The notes beneath the pieces were generated by a model. The model did no database searches and was not told the origin of the DNA. It saw nothing but the letters and a program-made list of their open reading frames with translations. Both the position numbers and the translations under genes were made by a program. From Poecilobothrus nobilitatus (Eukaryota > Arthropoda > Insecta > Diptera > Dolichopodidae), in contig OX352774.1 of assembly GCA_947095535.1 (NCBI GenBank), positions 236,803,825-236,867,824 on the forward strand: 64,000 nucleotides of DNA. Direction: 5' to 3'. Below, piece by piece: positions 36,901-48,349 of the stretch; the stretch's first letter is position 1, and each line of letters starts with the position of its first letter.

Positions 36901-38779
36901 TAATAAATGAGTAAAAAATTGCAATAAAGAATATGATAGGGGATATAAAAAGGAATATGAAAAAGCTAAGGGTACCCTGTTGCATGTTTAGAAAATATTT
37001 TGCTTATGTTTTTTTCCTTTTTTTTTTTTTTAATTTGTAAATTAAAAACCATTTTATATGGGTGTAAATATCATCACTTTTGTTTATTAGTCTTATACAA
37101 AAAGTATTATTTTACATACAGAAGATAAAAGATGAACAATTTGGTTTTCATAAGAAATATTTTTTGTTGAACCAAGAAAAAAAGAAAATAACGAAATATA
37201 TGCATATGTATCTCTAAATGCATTGAAATTATGATTTCTACAAGTAAAATGTGAAGTCTAAATTTTAATTCTTACATTTCAAGAGAAAAGTTGTTGATAA
37301 GTAAAACTGAAGGATAATTAAACAGAGTTTTTAACATCTATTTGTATATGTAAAGAAAGAAAGATAAATTTATTGCTATTTTTTGGTCAATGTTTGTTTT
37401 TTTCCTTTTTATATATATATTCGTTTCTATATAATATACATACCATTTCATTTTATTTTTTATTTTATAAACTTGATGTTTGAATGTTTTCTTGAGCTTA
37501 TATATAATTTTATATGAGAACTTAATAATTAATAATTTTGTATAATTTTGATGCATTTTAACAAGCCGCAAGTTATTATTTTACAAATTTTCATTTTGGT
37601 CCAATGAAATTTTTATAGTATTAGCGATTATATGAAATTTCATTATTTGGTTCAGAATAATTGGTTTATACAAAGATTTAGCATCTAATATACAATATAT
37701 CTTTAATTTTGTAGATAGTGAAGGAAAATTGGTTCAGATTTGTGAAAATAATTTCAAGATATTTGCAAAATAAAAAAAAATCAATGGTTTTTGCATTTAT
37801 TTGAAGATTTGTAGCAGGATAGTTTTTTATTCAAACTAAACCATATAGGTTTTAATTTTATACTCTAGTCTAAGAAATATTTGGTTTGTGCGTTTACAAG
37901 ATCATCGGACACGAAGTCCTAAACATTGTTTTTTTTTTTATATAAACTGATACAATTTTTTTTTTTTCATATAAGAACCCCAAGTATTTAAAAGAAAAAC
38001 GTCCAACGCCGGAGAGTTCTGCTAGTTATTTTTATAAAGTTTAAGGAATGGTATATTTCTAATGTTAAACTCTCTAATCTCTTTCTAATAACTCTCATTT
38101 CCTTGGCTTTTGGAAAATAGATAAAAAAACCTCTTCTATCTGAAATGTTGTTTAAGTTATGAAGAAAAATTGATGAAATAAACATCATTATGGTGATAAG
38201 AATATCATATAGAGCTAGATAATATAAAAATGAAAATGAGTTTTTAAACAGAACATGTTTATGTATATGCCCTAGCATATTTGTGCAAAATTTTAAAATG
38301 AGTCTGAGAATTTACCTAAAATAAAGTCAATGCGACTAATTAATAATAACGAGTTAAATAATCAATAATAAAAAACATTTCAATGTAAAGACCAATAGTA
38401 AAATTCAGTACCTTCAAGTGTTTAGTACATACCTTTTCTTTTGAAAAAAAAATGTAATCCTTAAAAAATATTCAATTATTTATACTAGTTTGTATCTTCA
38501 AATTATACTAGTTTGTACCAAAAAGCCTTTTTGATTACTATATTTGTTATCAAATTTTACACGCTACGCTGCCATTCCATAAATGAAAATAATTTATTTG
38601 TTTACAAATTAAAAATATAATTCATGGAAAACTACAACTCGACAAAAATAAGAATATGAGAGCTTTAATATATTATGTCTTACGTACAACAAATATAAAG
38701 TTATATACATAGGTCTTGAATTTGCATCTATCTGAAAACGATGAATTTTCAATTTTGGATGCAACTTTATACTAATTCA
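33986..38779. other. AT-rich DNA, no gene seen
   Basis: Low complexity. The 116-codon minus frame at 36540-36890 is Phe-rich and derives from homopolymers. The 96-codon minus frame at 37988-38278 has a more mixed composition but matches no family I recognise and has no promoter or splice context, so I do not call it a gene. Confidence 0.55.
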
Positions 38780-38799
38780 CAAAAGATCTGACTGAAATG

Positions 38800-39066
38800 T
38801 TAAAATTTCAAGGATCTGTCTGGAAGCATTTAACAGATACTAAAAAAAGTTTTGAAAAATTTACCTAAATTTACTTTCAGTCTTTCAGTCTATCCGTTTG
38901 TTTACAAAACTTATACACCATTTAAGAGAGAGCAATAAAATTTTAACCATGCTCTTAAATCGAAACTGTATGTCTACTATATGTCTATATAACTATATAT
39001 CTCTTAAAAAAATTAACATTGTAGAATAAGTTTTTTATGTAACCTCACCGATTACGAAGTTATACC
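38800..39066 (-). repeat. dispersed repeat family P, copy 5 (inverted)
   Basis: The minus strand carries CTTAAATGGTGTATAAGTTT, then TGTAAACAAACGGATAG, then GACTGAAAGTAAATTTAGG, then TTTTTCAAAAC, in the same order as copies 2 and 4. Farther out it has AACTTCGTAATCGGTGAGG, resembling GTTTCGTAATGGGTAGGG in copy 1, so the family spans at least 170 bp upstream of the signature. Confidence 0.6.
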
Positions 39067-40260
39067 TCCTCAAGTTTAATAAAATACCTATATCTAAATG
39101 TGTAGATATGATAATATGTTTTAGATATGTTTTACTGAACATTATTGTTTAATTTAAAAACTCCAAAAGATGCAGGCATTTTTTTTTTTACCTTTATAAA
39201 TCAATTTTAAAATTATACAATTTTTTCTTAAATTTAGTATTTAAATTTACCGTTATATGGAAACAAAATTTTCCTAGATCTTACCTTCAGATTTCTGGAT
39301 TTTGGAACACTTTTAAATAGAATGTTTAAATTTTGTGAGAAAAAGAGACCTTTCATATGTTTCCTTAGATATTTTTCTCTATTTAACGGTTATTAGGGTA
39401 CAAAAATTAAATTTTTGAATTGATATTTTAAAAATTGCATTTTTTTTTTTTTTTTCGTTATCTTTTTTTAAATTTTAATTATATACAAAATATTCAAAAC
39501 TTTTACTTAAATTTTTCAAAATTTTAATAATTATTTATTCAAAAATTTTAATATTTTCAAAATTTTCAATATCATCCATTTTTATTCTTTGAATTTTAAT
39601 TCATATTTATTATAAAAAATTTACAAATTATCTAATAAATAAAACACAGATCCAACAATTCACATTAGATAGGTACCAATAATAATAAAAAATAAATGAA
39701 AAATGATTAAAAGTGATATTATACTGACACCATATCATTATTATATATATGTATATGAATTTTATTATTATATTGAATTCATTAATCCTTTTTTAATTGT
39801 CACACTAATAAATTTTTAACATCTTTTATTACAAATTACTATTTATTGCAACATGCAATTCTTTCATCAAATAAAAGAAAACTAAAAAAAAAAATAAAAA
39901 TAAATAAAATATTAATATAAAGAATTTCATTTCATTCAATTCATTCACTCTCACTCATTTTTCTGTCATATTTGTAAATTTTATTTTTGTTTGAATTGCC
40001 ATGCTAGTAAAATTTTTGATAGAAATAAAATAAAAAGTAGCATGACATTGATACCAAAAAAAAAAAAAAATTTTTTTTTTTTTTTTTTAATTCAAATTCA
40101 TTTTAAATTTAACATTATTTGGTTGTCATTTATATAAATTCTTTTCAACAAAACATATAAACATATGACAACTTATCAGATTCATCTGATATACCTATAG
40201 TATATAATGATATAATATGTAATCAAAAATTATCATCTACATAACAACAATAATAAGAAT

Positions 40261-40290
40261 AACAACAACAACAACAACAACAACAACAAC
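40261..40290. repeat. (AAC)10 microsatellite
   Basis: Ten uninterrupted AAC triplets, preceded by imperfect AACAATAAT sequence. Confidence 0.95.
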
Positions 40291-40861
40291 TATAATATCA
40301 TTCATTCTAAGGATAGTTGAAAAATATTTTACAATGACTGACAGTTATTATTTTAGAAATTTTCATTTCTAATATTGTGTAGTTGTGATTGTGTGGAACA
40401 ACTAAATATAAATTTTATGAATTTAATTTTGTTGAAGTATATTATCATCATCATAATCATTTATGTTGCATTGAATGATATTATTATTAAAGCAATATAG
40501 AAAATTTTTCATCATCTTCAGCAAACTTTAAAAAAAAAAAAAAAAAAAATAAAATAAATTTTTTTTTTGAACTAATATGACAAGTTCACAAAAAACCGCA
40601 TATAAACATTCTATTTCTATGTCATTTTCATCTTTTCTTTTTGTATGTTGCATTTTATTTATTTATTTATTTATTTTTTTTTTGTTCTTTTTATTTGCAG
40701 TTGTAATATTATTTAATATTGTACCGTTTTATATGCGTAATATAAACTATATAACATTATATTATATACATATTATGAATGTAATTGATTATATTTAGGT
40801 ATATATGTATATGTATAATGATAGTATTAATATTAATAATAGTAATAATATGTCTTATCAA

Positions 40862-40982
40862 AATGTCATTGTCATGACATAGTCATCTCATATCATCAGA
40901 ATGTTCATCATAATTTTCTGGTGATGCATCATCATTATCATCATAATCATCATCATCAACTTTATCATTATCACAATAACTA
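40862..40982. repeat. imperfect (ATC)n microsatellite
   Basis: Repeated ATC/ATT triplets with interruptions (GTCATTGTCATGAC, CATCATTATCATCATAATC). There is no open frame of note. Confidence 0.8.
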
Positions 40983-41639
40983 GAATGTTTATTATGAAAC
41001 AAATATATGTATTTTTTTTTTTGCAATCATTTTTGTTTTTTTCTTGTTTTTGTTTAGTTTGTTTTTTTTTTTTTTTTGTATTTCGCGTGGGACTTCAAGA
41101 AACATTAATGTCATATCCGAAATAATACTTCTATTGTACAAGTATATGTATGTATCTTTATGTACACCTGTATAATATAAAATAATATATTATGTATTAT
41201 TATTATATAGATAGGATCAGATAGGATATTAGGATAATATATGTAGGTTATAATGATGTTTTATTATGTTATGTACAGTTATAGTGAACTTTTCAAAGAT
41301 ATTATAGTTTTTTATCATATATATAGGTACATAATACACATAGGGGCATAGATATACATATACAGACAAAGTATTATATGCATGTAGGTGACGGTATCAA
41401 TCTATCATAAAAGTTTATAGTTTAGTTAAAATTTTTTTTTTTTTATGTAAAATTGTTATCTGAAAGTGAAAAATAAATATGTGTTTTTTAATTTTAAAAT
41501 TATATACGATATATCTATAGGTATTATGAAGTATATGATATAGCATTATGATATATCTAGGCGCACATTTTGCAAACTACAATAAAAACAGGTAAATTGT
41601 GACTAGTACTGGAATTTGTAAATGTTTTTAGAATATAAA

Positions 41640-41935
41640 AAAAAAATGTTTCCTATTTTTACTCCTAACAGCCTAAACGGCTGGTTCAAGGTTTCAATAA
41701 ACAGACTTAAGAAGGAAGGAAAATCTAGCAAACTTTCGTCTTCACATAAAGGTATACATTTAAATACATGCATACCGGCTGTATCTCCCTAATGAATGGA
41801 ACTAAATAAAATAATTGTTCCACAAAATTAATTTTTGTTGAAACTTATTTGTGGTTAAAATTTAATTGTTCCATCTTAAACGGTGTAGAAGTTTCGTAAA
41901 CAGACGGACGGAAAAGTTAATAAAAGTTTAAAACG
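41640..41935 (+). repeat. dispersed repeat family P, copy 6
   Basis: Has CCACAAAATTAATTTTTG at about 41820 and CTTAAACGGTGTAGAAGTTT at about 41875, then CGTAAACAGACGGACGG. Spacing and sequence match copy 1 at 8.4 kb. The upstream part (CCTAACAGCCTAAACGGC, CATACCGGCTGTATCTCCC) is richer in G and C than its surroundings and may be the body of the element. Confidence 0.6.
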
Positions 41936-42745
41936 GACGGAAGTTAATAAAAAAATTTAAACAATTTTTTTTAAATTTTCTTGAAAAATATGTTAAAAAG
42001 GAATCTTTTTGTTGATTGTTAATTTGTACAAATCTTATATTTTAGGAAATGTTTAAAAAAAATTTAAAAATATACCTATTCGTTTTATTTGCTTTTTCCA
42101 TCCACCACCAAATTTAGAAAACATCTACAGTATGCTTTTGTAGTTCAATCCAAATGAAACATAATGCTATTTCAATTCGGGTAGAAAAAAATACCTTTCT
42201 TAAAATCTCATATTGTTTAGTTTGGCTAAGCATCTATCCTATTTGTTAAATTTACATTTACCAATTAGCGTCCTCTTATAAGTTAAAACTTTTCACATTT
42301 TTTTTTAAGAAACGTTCTTTTTCATTGTGTCATTGTGGCAATTTATACTTCGGTTAGTTACCCTATACTCTGGGCGAAAATCCTGAATACCGCTTTAATA
42401 AAGTAATAACATTTTAGCCAAAGAAATCAAAAAATTCAATTTAATAGTTAAAAGTTATTTTATTATATCTTCATCCCTTACGTATCTAGTTATACTGACC
42501 ACACGAGTTGGAATAAAACTTTTATTAAATTATTATACCATTATTATTATAACCATTGTAAATGATTTGTAGAATGTTTTTAGAAATTCCGCTGTTTATA
42601 TATATATATTAATTTGAACACTCATTGCAAGTTCTTTTTTTAGTTAAATTATAACTCGTTCCAGCTTTGATTTATTATTCTACAATTATCTGCCTCTCTT
42701 CCATTACCTGTATTGATAAAATATACTTTCGATTAACTGTAAATG
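41936..42745. other. AT-rich DNA, no gene seen
   Basis: No coding or repeat structure that I could support. Confidence 0.6.
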
Positions 42746-42760
42746 AAATCTTTCTTCCAA
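42746..42760. repeat. target-site duplication, left copy (15 bp, perfect)
   Basis: AAATCTTTCTTCCAA is repeated exactly at 43431-43445, bracketing the retroposon at 42761-43430. Confidence 0.9.
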
Positions 42761-43430
42761 GGGGCCTCGGTGCCCTAGTGCGTAGTAGCGTGTAAAATAA
42801 TTCCTCCACTCAAAATTTTCCAACGAGAAACAAGAAGGGCAACAGAAGCTCATTCCTACCATGTAGAATTATCAAGATAGCGAAATACAGTTTATGGAAA
42901 TTCGTTTGTCATGCGAACGCTTGTAGAACCGGCTTCTATACCATCGCATGTGTTCCCTAAAATTGGTAATTCAAATTCAATAGTTGGTACATGTGTACGA
43001 TTTACTTAAGTTTAAGAAGAACATCAACATCTTTCTTCAAAATGTCCCTCCAAATTTTCTTACCTATTCCTCATAATCCAAATTCCAATCTCCTCAATTA
43101 TCCTTCCCATATCCCTATCCCCAAAATCAAACTAACTGTACATTTGTATTAAAAGTTCCATCCTAAAGTTTGGTTTTAAAAGGGGGTGGTTTTAGTTGGT
43201 TAATGTCCAACACTACCCAGACGAAGCACGTGCAGTTCCTGTTAGTGACTTTCGAGTTTTCCACCAACCCTCGTAAAAAACAAAACACCGAGGGAGTGTG
43301 AGTTTGAATCCCACACACGCCGTAAGAGTTATTTCCCCTTACGACATTTACAGCCACGCCTGAACAGGAAATGCTGTGTAACTTCCTTTCCATATTTATG
43401 TGGCAGAGAAATGCAATAATAACAAAAAAA
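42761..43430 (+). mobile_element. composite tRNA-derived SINE-like retroposon (family S1), full insertion
   Basis: A 670-bp insertion with perfect 15-bp target duplications and an A-rich 3' end (GCAATAATAACAAAAAAA). The 5' end, GGGGCCTCGGTGCCCTAGTG, contains an A-box-like TGCCCTAGTGCG (42771-42782). The segment 43045-43280 matches the stand-alone retroposon at 3856-4102 and ends with its own short A-rich tail (43274-43284). It is followed by a second tRNA-like half with a B-box-like AGTTTGAATCC (43301-43311) inside a GTGTG...CACAC stem. The simplest reading is a dimer: one complete S1 unit fused to a 5'-truncated second SINE, mobilised together. An alternative is an S1 insertion into an older SINE; the 8-bp inverted match CCTCGGTG/CACCGAGG between 42764 and 43293 might favour that. 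The minus-strand frame at 43163-43393 is a shadow. Confidence 0.8.
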
Positions 43431-43445
43431 AAATCTTTCTTCCAA
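43431..43445. repeat. target-site duplication, right copy
   Basis: Exact repeat of 42746-42760. Confidence 0.9.
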
Positions 43446-44301
43446 TTAATTAAATAATTTTTGAAAACTTAACTTTATAGTCTCTTAAAACCTATAGGTA
43501 TTTAAAAAATATATTTTCAGCCAGCTCCCTCAATAGAAATAACTTTTTATTGCTATTTAAAATTCTCCCCTTTCTCTCTATTTAAAAAGATTTATGTATT
43601 CTGATACATTATATATTAAGTTATTATATAAATATTAATCACCAAAAAAAAAAAGAAAAATGATAAAAGAAAAAACAACAAAAAAAAAATGTGTACCTAA
43701 TAATTTTTGTTTAATTTTTTAAATAATGATCCTTGCTTTTACTTATGATATCTTAATACAATATTATTACTAACATCCTGATGCATACCTATACTTTATT
43801 GTTAAAACACTACTTTTGAACTTTTCATTATAATTTTTTTTTTTTGTATCTAATTTCTTTTTTTGGCTGTTGCAAATGATGACGATGATGCATTTAGAAC
43901 GTTGATATGTAGATAAAACAAAAATTTAAAAAAAAAGAACAACAACAAAACAAAAATAAGCAACACAGTAATTATTGTGATGACAACAATATGACTATGA
44001 TGATAACAACGACGACGAATTATAGGTAAGTTTTATATTGTTTTGTTATAGTTGCACGTTGTTTTACCATTTTTTTTGATGATGCTGTTATTGTTATAAG
44101 TATAAAATTTTGTTATTTTAATAATTTTTGATAGTTATGAAAAGTTTAAGTTTTGTTTTTTTTTTTTGTTTTTAAATGGTTTGTTTTTTTTTTTAGTTCT
44201 TTTTCAAGTGTTATAACAGTGTTGGAATACTTTTTGGCCCGCATTATTAATATCATTTCGGTTTATTTTAAATTTTACCTTTTGTTTTTATACATATAAG
44301 C

Positions 44302-44306
<5 letters not shown>

Positions 44307-44336
<30 letters not shown>
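44307..44336. repeat. (AT)15 microsatellite
   Basis: About 30 bp of uninterrupted alternating A and T. Confidence 0.9.
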
Positions 44337-44342
<6 letters not shown>

Positions 44343-45278
44343 GCATACTAATTTTGGAAAAACAGAAAATTTCAAAAAAGCAAATATTAATACATTTTCA
44401 TCAAAAATATAAGGTAAATATTCTGTAGGCATACATTTTCATAATCATTTTTTAAACTGAATTTATTATATGTTGTATGTATATAATGTTATACGAGTGT
44501 TAATATAAATGTTAACTGTGTGTTTTTTGTTTTATAAGAAAACGAATAAAAAAAAAATTAAATTGAAAATTTTTAACTTGTATTTAGCATGACAGTAAAA
44601 ACCGAAACAATTTTATAGTTTTTCTTTTTGTTTTCGTGAATATGTAATTGTTTTAGGTATGCAATTTTGTGTATCCTTTTTGTATATGCGGTTTGTCACT
44701 ATTATAACATGATTTTTGATACCTCAGAATAGTTTTCTATCAGTAGCAACATCAACAACATTGAGATAGGTAAAAATAATTTATTTTTCCAAGTTTTTTA
44801 CTAAAATTTATTACTGTAAGTAGATTTTTGATGTTATTGTTATTGTTTTTGTTGTTTTTCTGTAAGAGGGTTGATTTTGCCTGTTATATTTTATTGCTTT
44901 GAATGAATGTCAGTGATTTGTTGTTTAGTATTGTAAAATTTATAGGTAGAAAATTTTTGCAAAATAAGTAAAAACCAAAAAAAAAAAAAAAAAAAACAGA
45001 TCTGTCAACACTATTTTCTATTTAAAATAAAATCCATGAAATCAGACAAAATTTCATTTTTTGTTTTTTTGTTTTTTAGGTTATGCATCATCATAACTTT
45101 GTACGTTATATTTTTGTATGAAAGTGTATGTTTTTAGAAGCGGGGAAAACATCATAGCAAAATTATTGTGGCGCTTTATTGTTGTGATATTGTATTTAGA
45201 TGCCATTTTTTACCTGATTTGTGATCTATGAAATAGAAAACAAGTTTTTAAACCACCAAAAGTGAAAAAAAAAGTGGT

Positions 45279-45312
45279 GGAGAGACAGAGAGAGATAGAA
45301 CAAGAGAGAGAT
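45279..45312. repeat. GA-rich tract
   Basis: GGAGAGACAGAGAGAGATAG followed by AACAAGAGAGAGATAA. In flies such GAGAG tracts can bind GAGA-factor-like proteins, but nothing nearby suggests a promoter. Confidence 0.6.
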
Positions 45313-46527
45313 AAATAACATTTATTAAAAGTTACGGTAAAAATATTTTTTTTTTGTTTGGTTGTTTCTGTTAAGTTGTAATTGCTGTGAGTTTACCGTG
45401 TGATATGATGATGTTGATGTTGATAGCAACCATAATTTGTATTGTGAAGAATGACAATATAAAACAAGAAACAGAAACAATAAAAAAAAAGTGTATTTGC
45501 TGTTCTGTTATACTTATATAAAATAACTAAAACTTGTAAAATTCATCAAAATTTTCTGAAGGACATGAAAATTTATGCATTTGCCACATAACGTAAATAG
45601 TTTTTTTTTTGTATCACACAACAAAACAAAAAAAAAAGAACCTAAAATATTTACTGCCACAACAGGTAAAAAGGGTAAATTTCGAATGGTATTTAGATAG
45701 GATAATTTGAAATAGTGTTGAGGGAAAATTATGGATAGTAATTTTTTTTCCTTATTTTGTTGGCATTTCGGGAAAATAAAAAAATAGATGTAGAAAAATA
45801 TCAACAACAGGCAGGATATAGTTTGTGGTCTTCATTAATTCTACTGAGTATTATTATACTGATGATGATTAAAAGGGTGTAATGTTTTTATTTTGTGATC
45901 TTCCTGCAAGGAATAAAAAAATAAAAAACGTGAATAGGGGTAAAAAGTCAAATTATAAAATAGGATTTATCTTAAAATGTTGTTAATATTTTGATGAAAC
46001 ACTTTCATGTCATCCATTCATTATGGAAACTTAGATGTTAGCGGTTGAGCTATAATATGTTATTTTATATTTTCTGTTTATTGTTGTTGTTATTGTAGCA
46101 GTGTTAAAAAAATAAATGAAAAAAAAAATAAACATTTATGAAAATTTAGATAAATTGGATGCCATTACCATGTAATTATATTATTGTTAGTGAAATATTA
46201 AGGTTGTTTTATTTATTGTTTTTTTTTCTGTTTCTGTTAATAGTAATTATATTCAAAATTAAGTTAAGATTGATTAAGAGAAAATTTGTATAAATTATTT
46301 TTGTGTTCTTTGTACAAGAATAAAAAATTAGTGATTTTTAATAGTAAAAGACACTTTAAAAATGGAATACGTATGTCAAAAGGGATACGGGAGAAAAATT
46401 CTCAATACTTTTCTTAAATATTTTCATTACTGATTGTCTTGTACTTGTACTTATGTTTACAAATTATAATATAAAAATAAACAGTTCAAAAAATAATAAG
46501 CGACTTAAACATTGTTTATCTGACTCA

Positions 46528-46538
46528 TGGCGCAGTGG
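46528..46538 (+). promoter_or_regulatory. RNA polymerase III A box
   Basis: TGGCGCAGTGG fits the A-box consensus TGGCNNAGTGG exactly and sits at the D-arm position of the tRNA-like head. Confidence 0.7.
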
Positions 46539-46571
46539 TTAAGTCGCCAACCTTTCAATCGAAGGGTCTTG

Positions 46572-46582
46572 GGTTCAAACCC
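46572..46582 (+). promoter_or_regulatory. RNA polymerase III B box
   Basis: GGTTCAAACCC fits GGTTCRANNCC exactly and lies 44 bp after the A box, a normal spacing for a tRNA-type promoter. The flanking TTGGG/CCCGG bases form the T-arm stem. The anticodon arm is irregular, so a functional tRNA is unlikely. Confidence 0.7.
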
Positions 46583-46648
46583 CGGTCAGGTCATATAAAT
46601 AAAAAATATGTAGTACTTTTATGTCGTAATAATGTATATCGTATAATT

Positions 46649-46649
46649 A

Positions 46650-46684
<35 letters not shown>

Positions 46685-46757
46685 AATAATATTAATAATA
46701 ATAGTAATAATAATAATAGTAATAATAATGATAATAATAGTAATAATAATAATAATA
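46649..46757. repeat. imperfect (AAT)n microsatellite
   Basis: About 110 bp of TAA/AAT triplets with scattered AGT and CAA interruptions, inside the S2 retroposon. It yields a run of Asn codons in one frame and Ile codons in the other, neither of which is a gene. Confidence 0.95.
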
Positions 46758-47163
46758 GCTGCTACAGTGGAGCTATCTTTGGTTATATCATGCAAGTAAG
46801 GTGTTATATACTGCTGCACGGTGTAATCCATTGATGGCCCTGACTCTGTAGTAAAATAATAATAATATTAATAAGAATACCAATACCAATAATAACAGCC
46901 GCTACAGTGACAGTGGGGGTTGCCTTCAATAATTACCTCATGTTTGTAAGGTGTTATATACTACTACATGTTGTAACTGTTGTAACGGCTATAGTCACTG
47001 TTTGCAAAATAGTAATAAAAATAGGCGGTTCATTGTTTCCGTACAGTCCCACTTCCAATTCAATGTTTCCATATCCATTTCCTATCCTTTCCTATCCCTA
47101 CTCCCTAGCCAATAAACTGCGTTCGCAGGTAAGGGTTTCATTCCATTATATTAGCTAAAGGGC

Positions 47164-47238
47164 GAGGTGGGTTTAGTCAGTAAGAATCTGACACTACCAA
47201 GGGGGAAATTCTTGGTGTCTTTGGAAGATTCCCACCTC
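47164..47238 (+). other. structured retroposon tail, nested hairpins
   Basis: GAGGTGGG (47164-47171) pairs with CCCACCTC (47231-47238). Inside, GTCAG/CTGAC (47176-47192) and ACCAAG/CTTGGT (47196-47216) form two further perfect hairpins. The S1 copies keep the outer stem and the first hairpin with different bases (GTTGG/CCAAC), a compensatory pattern that suggests selection on an RNA fold. Confidence 0.6.
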
Positions 47239-47245
47239 ATTAAGG

Positions 47246-48094
47246 AAAAAAAGCAGTAGGTAAAATATTTTGATAGTACCCCAATTAACTAATTTATTAA
47301 AAGTGATGTATTTCAAAATTTCATCAATTTCATTGATAACTTTTGATTACTAGAAGATTGCATTAACTGTATTATAGGATGTCCCATTATTTTTGTAAAA
47401 AGTATTAAATATGCACTGCTTTAAAAATAGTATTTTAGGAATCTTATGAAATCTCACATAAAAAAAGGTCAATTACTATCCCTCGGACTTTCAAATGTAA
47501 GATGGACTTGTAAAATGGACTTTCATCTACTCTTTATACCATTTTTAACAATATGTACCTATTATGTTGCGTGTCGCAAGTTTTTTTCCAAGATCACAAA
47601 AGAGCGTGCCTATGACGTCTGTCCCAAACCTGCAAATTCTACTCCTACTCTTATTCGATGATATGCATATTGGTACTTGGTAGTATTTAAAAAAAAAAAA
47701 ATAACTTCTTCTCGGGTTCAGAGGACATATTTCATATTGAAGTAAGGAATTAAAATAAACCGCAAAACTCAACGCAAAATATCTATTTTGGTGATGTGTC
47801 GATTGCGAAGGTAATTCTTTATTATAATAGAAATTAAATTGCAGTAAGTAAATAAAACATGTGGTATATGAAATTTAAAAATCAAAAAAATAGAGGAGCG
47901 TTGGAAAAATATAAAAATTTAAAATTTACCATAATCGAAATTCAGACTTTTAATGAAAAACCATATTTAAATTCGAAGTCTAAATTGTATGAAAATTCTA
48001 AAACAAAAATGAATACTTACCACGAAATATTAAATATTTTTTTCTGGATGGTGTAAATTTCAAAACTTAAATAAGATTTCAAATATTTATTTTT
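47246..48094. other. AT-rich DNA, no defensible gene
   Basis: A minus-strand frame at 47545-47772 contains RFGTDVIGTLFCDL, which resembles the RFTTDVIG block of insect cytochrome P450s for about 14 residues, but nothing before or after it does. I treat it as probably fortuitous. A GGATGTCCCATTATTTTT near 47378 resembles some transposon ends, without a partner. Confidence 0.5.
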
Positions 48095-48096
48095 TT

Positions 48097-48122
48097 ATAC
48101 CCTACACCTAAAGTATAGGGTA
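48097..48122. other. terminal hairpin of the DINE-1-like element
   Basis: ATACCCTA and TAGGGTAT form a perfect 8-bp stem with an 11-nt loop. The short copy at 21.7 kb has lost the inner arm. Confidence 0.75.
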
Positions 48123-48229
48123 TATTAACTTTGGTATGGTGTTTGTAACCACCAAAAGGAAGCGAGTTAGGTATAGACATGTATATATATTCTGAATCAG
48201 GATCACCGCCGGAGTCGATTTAGCGATGT

Positions 48230-48253
48230 CCGTCCGTCCGTCCGTCCGTCCGT
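48230..48253. repeat. (CCGT)n microsatellite
   Basis: About six CCGT units at the position of the (ACGG)n array in the inverted relative at 22673-22704. Confidence 0.95.
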
Positions 48254-48349
48254 AAGCACGATAACTCAAAAAATAATGATGCTATCTTGATGAAATTTAT
48301 ATAGTAGGTTACTAATTACGAAAGAAAGGCTAAGTTCGAATCTGGACAA

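Larger units (their letters stand above)
39070..41639. other. AT-rich DNA and microsatellites, no gene seen
   Basis: Homopolymer tracts and short tandem repeats, including (AAC)n and imperfect (ATC)n listed separately. The frame at 40577-40798 is a Phe/Leu/Ile-rich translation of T-rich DNA. Confidence 0.65.
43446..46520. other. AT-rich DNA and microsatellites, no gene seen
   Basis: Homopolymers, TA and GA repeats and T/G-rich stretches. The 97-codon minus frame at 45514-45807 is Phe/Ile-rich and unrecognised. Confidence 0.6.
46521..47245 (+). mobile_element. tRNA-headed SINE-like retroposon (family S2)
   Basis: The head (46521-46594) resembles a tRNA: TGACTCA partly pairs with TCAGGTCA, GGCG pairs with CGCC in the D arm, and intact Pol III boxes are present. 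An (AAT)n stretch follows. Then come two copies (46757-46828 and 46896-46977) of a 70-80-bp module running from GCTACAGTG to GGTGTTATATACT and a TGTAA end. A pyrimidine-rich segment (47040-47100, CCTATCC repeats) and a structured tail (47164-47238) complete it. The pyrimidine segment and tail correspond, in order and in fold, to those of the S1 retroposons at 3.9 and 43.1 kb, but the sequences are well diverged. I could not find clear target-site duplications, so the outer borders are approximate. The poly-Asn frames here are translations of the AAT repeat. Confidence 0.65.

Noticed and set aside
37988..38278. 96-codon minus-strand frame with mixed composition
   Set aside because: No family recognised, no promoter or splice signals, and frames of this length occur repeatedly by chance across 64 kb of AT-rich sequence.
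43163..43393. 76-codon minus-strand frame
   Set aside because: It sits inside the SINE-like retroposon bracketed by 15-bp target duplications and is a chance frame.
46521..46594. A functional tRNA gene
   Set aside because: The A and B boxes are perfect, but the anticodon arm and variable region are irregular and the acceptor pairing has mismatches. The unit continues into a retroposon body, so it is a tRNA-derived SINE head.
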